Positions 63,998-64,000 of a stretch of 64,000 nucleotides of DNA are shown piece after piece. Where the stretch lies: NCBI RefSeq assembly GCF_004211955.1, contig NZ_RHJI01000010.1, positions 124,001 to 188,000 on the forward strand. The letters are read 5' to 3'. Source of the stretch: Escherichia sp. E1V33 (GTDB lineage Bacteria > Pseudomonadota > Gammaproteobacteria > Enterobacterales > Enterobacteriaceae). A model generated the notes under the pieces. That model was not told where the DNA came from, searched no databases, and worked only from the letters and a program-made list of their open reading frames with translations. How positions within the stretch are numbered: the stretch's first letter is position 1; each line of letters begins with the position of its first letter. A program made the translations under genes and the position numbers.

Positions 63998-64000
63998 ATT

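Overview
The window is chromosomal DNA of an Escherichia coli-like enterobacterium. Gene content and order follow the E. coli K-12 segment from yeaY to yecE almost gene for gene, and nearly every protein has the K-12 length. It is not K-12 itself. Compared with K-12 sequences recalled from memory, several proteins differ at many positions (PdeD, PphA, YebW, MgrB, the N-terminal half of YebB). Three genes that I do not recall at these places in K-12 are present, and yobF stops early. A divergent E. coli lineage or a close Escherichia relative fits; the exact species cannot be fixed from this window alone.

Layout, left to right. 1-5.2 kb: partial Slp-family lipoprotein yeaY, tRNA t6A gene tsaB, helicase yoaA, RidA-family yoaB, small gene yoaC, an extra pentapeptide-repeat gene directly behind yoaH. 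5.2-12 kb: pabB-nudL, serine deaminase sdaA, c-di-GMP phosphodiesterase pdeD, TerC/CBS membrane protein yoaE. 12.3-17.5 kb: mannose PTS manXYZ with yobD, then the manganese exporter mntP behind MntR-like sites and a yybP-ykoY riboswitch, and rlmA. 17.6-22 kb: cspC with a shortened yobF, yebO, the PhoQ inhibitor mgrB, yobH, kdgR and transporter yebQ. 22-32 kb: envelope and RNA genes htpX, prc, proQ, msrC, the lipid-transport pair letA-letB, and rsmF. 32-41 kb: small yebV and yebW, phosphatase pphA, the overlapping sRNA pair SdsR/RyeA, the copper-type set yobA-yebZ-yebY, holE, yobB, exoX, ptrB, yebE, secreted yebF, SOS gene yebG. 41-49.5 kb: purT and a central carbon cluster (eda, edd, zwf, hexR, pykA). 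49.6-54.6 kb: lipid A gene lpxM, endopeptidase mepM, zinc uptake znuA / znuCB. 54.7-64 kb: ruvB-ruvA, two unrecognised genes, yebB, ruvC, yebC, nudB, aspS, yecD, yecE.

Several groups work together. zwf-edd-eda is the Entner-Doudoroff route; pykA lies beside hexR, and GntR-like and HexR-like sites are visible. znuA and znuCB diverge from a Zur-type palindrome. LexA boxes precede yebG and ruvAB, and ruvC, exoX and yoaA add further DNA-repair functions. mntP carries both metal-regulator sites and a metal riboswitch.

The main unexplained content is the two-gene block between ruvA and yebB: a secreted protein of 274 residues followed by a five-helix membrane protein with a Cys-rich tail predicted to be periplasmic. 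The pentapeptide gene behind yoaH and the early stop in yobF are the next most interesting points.
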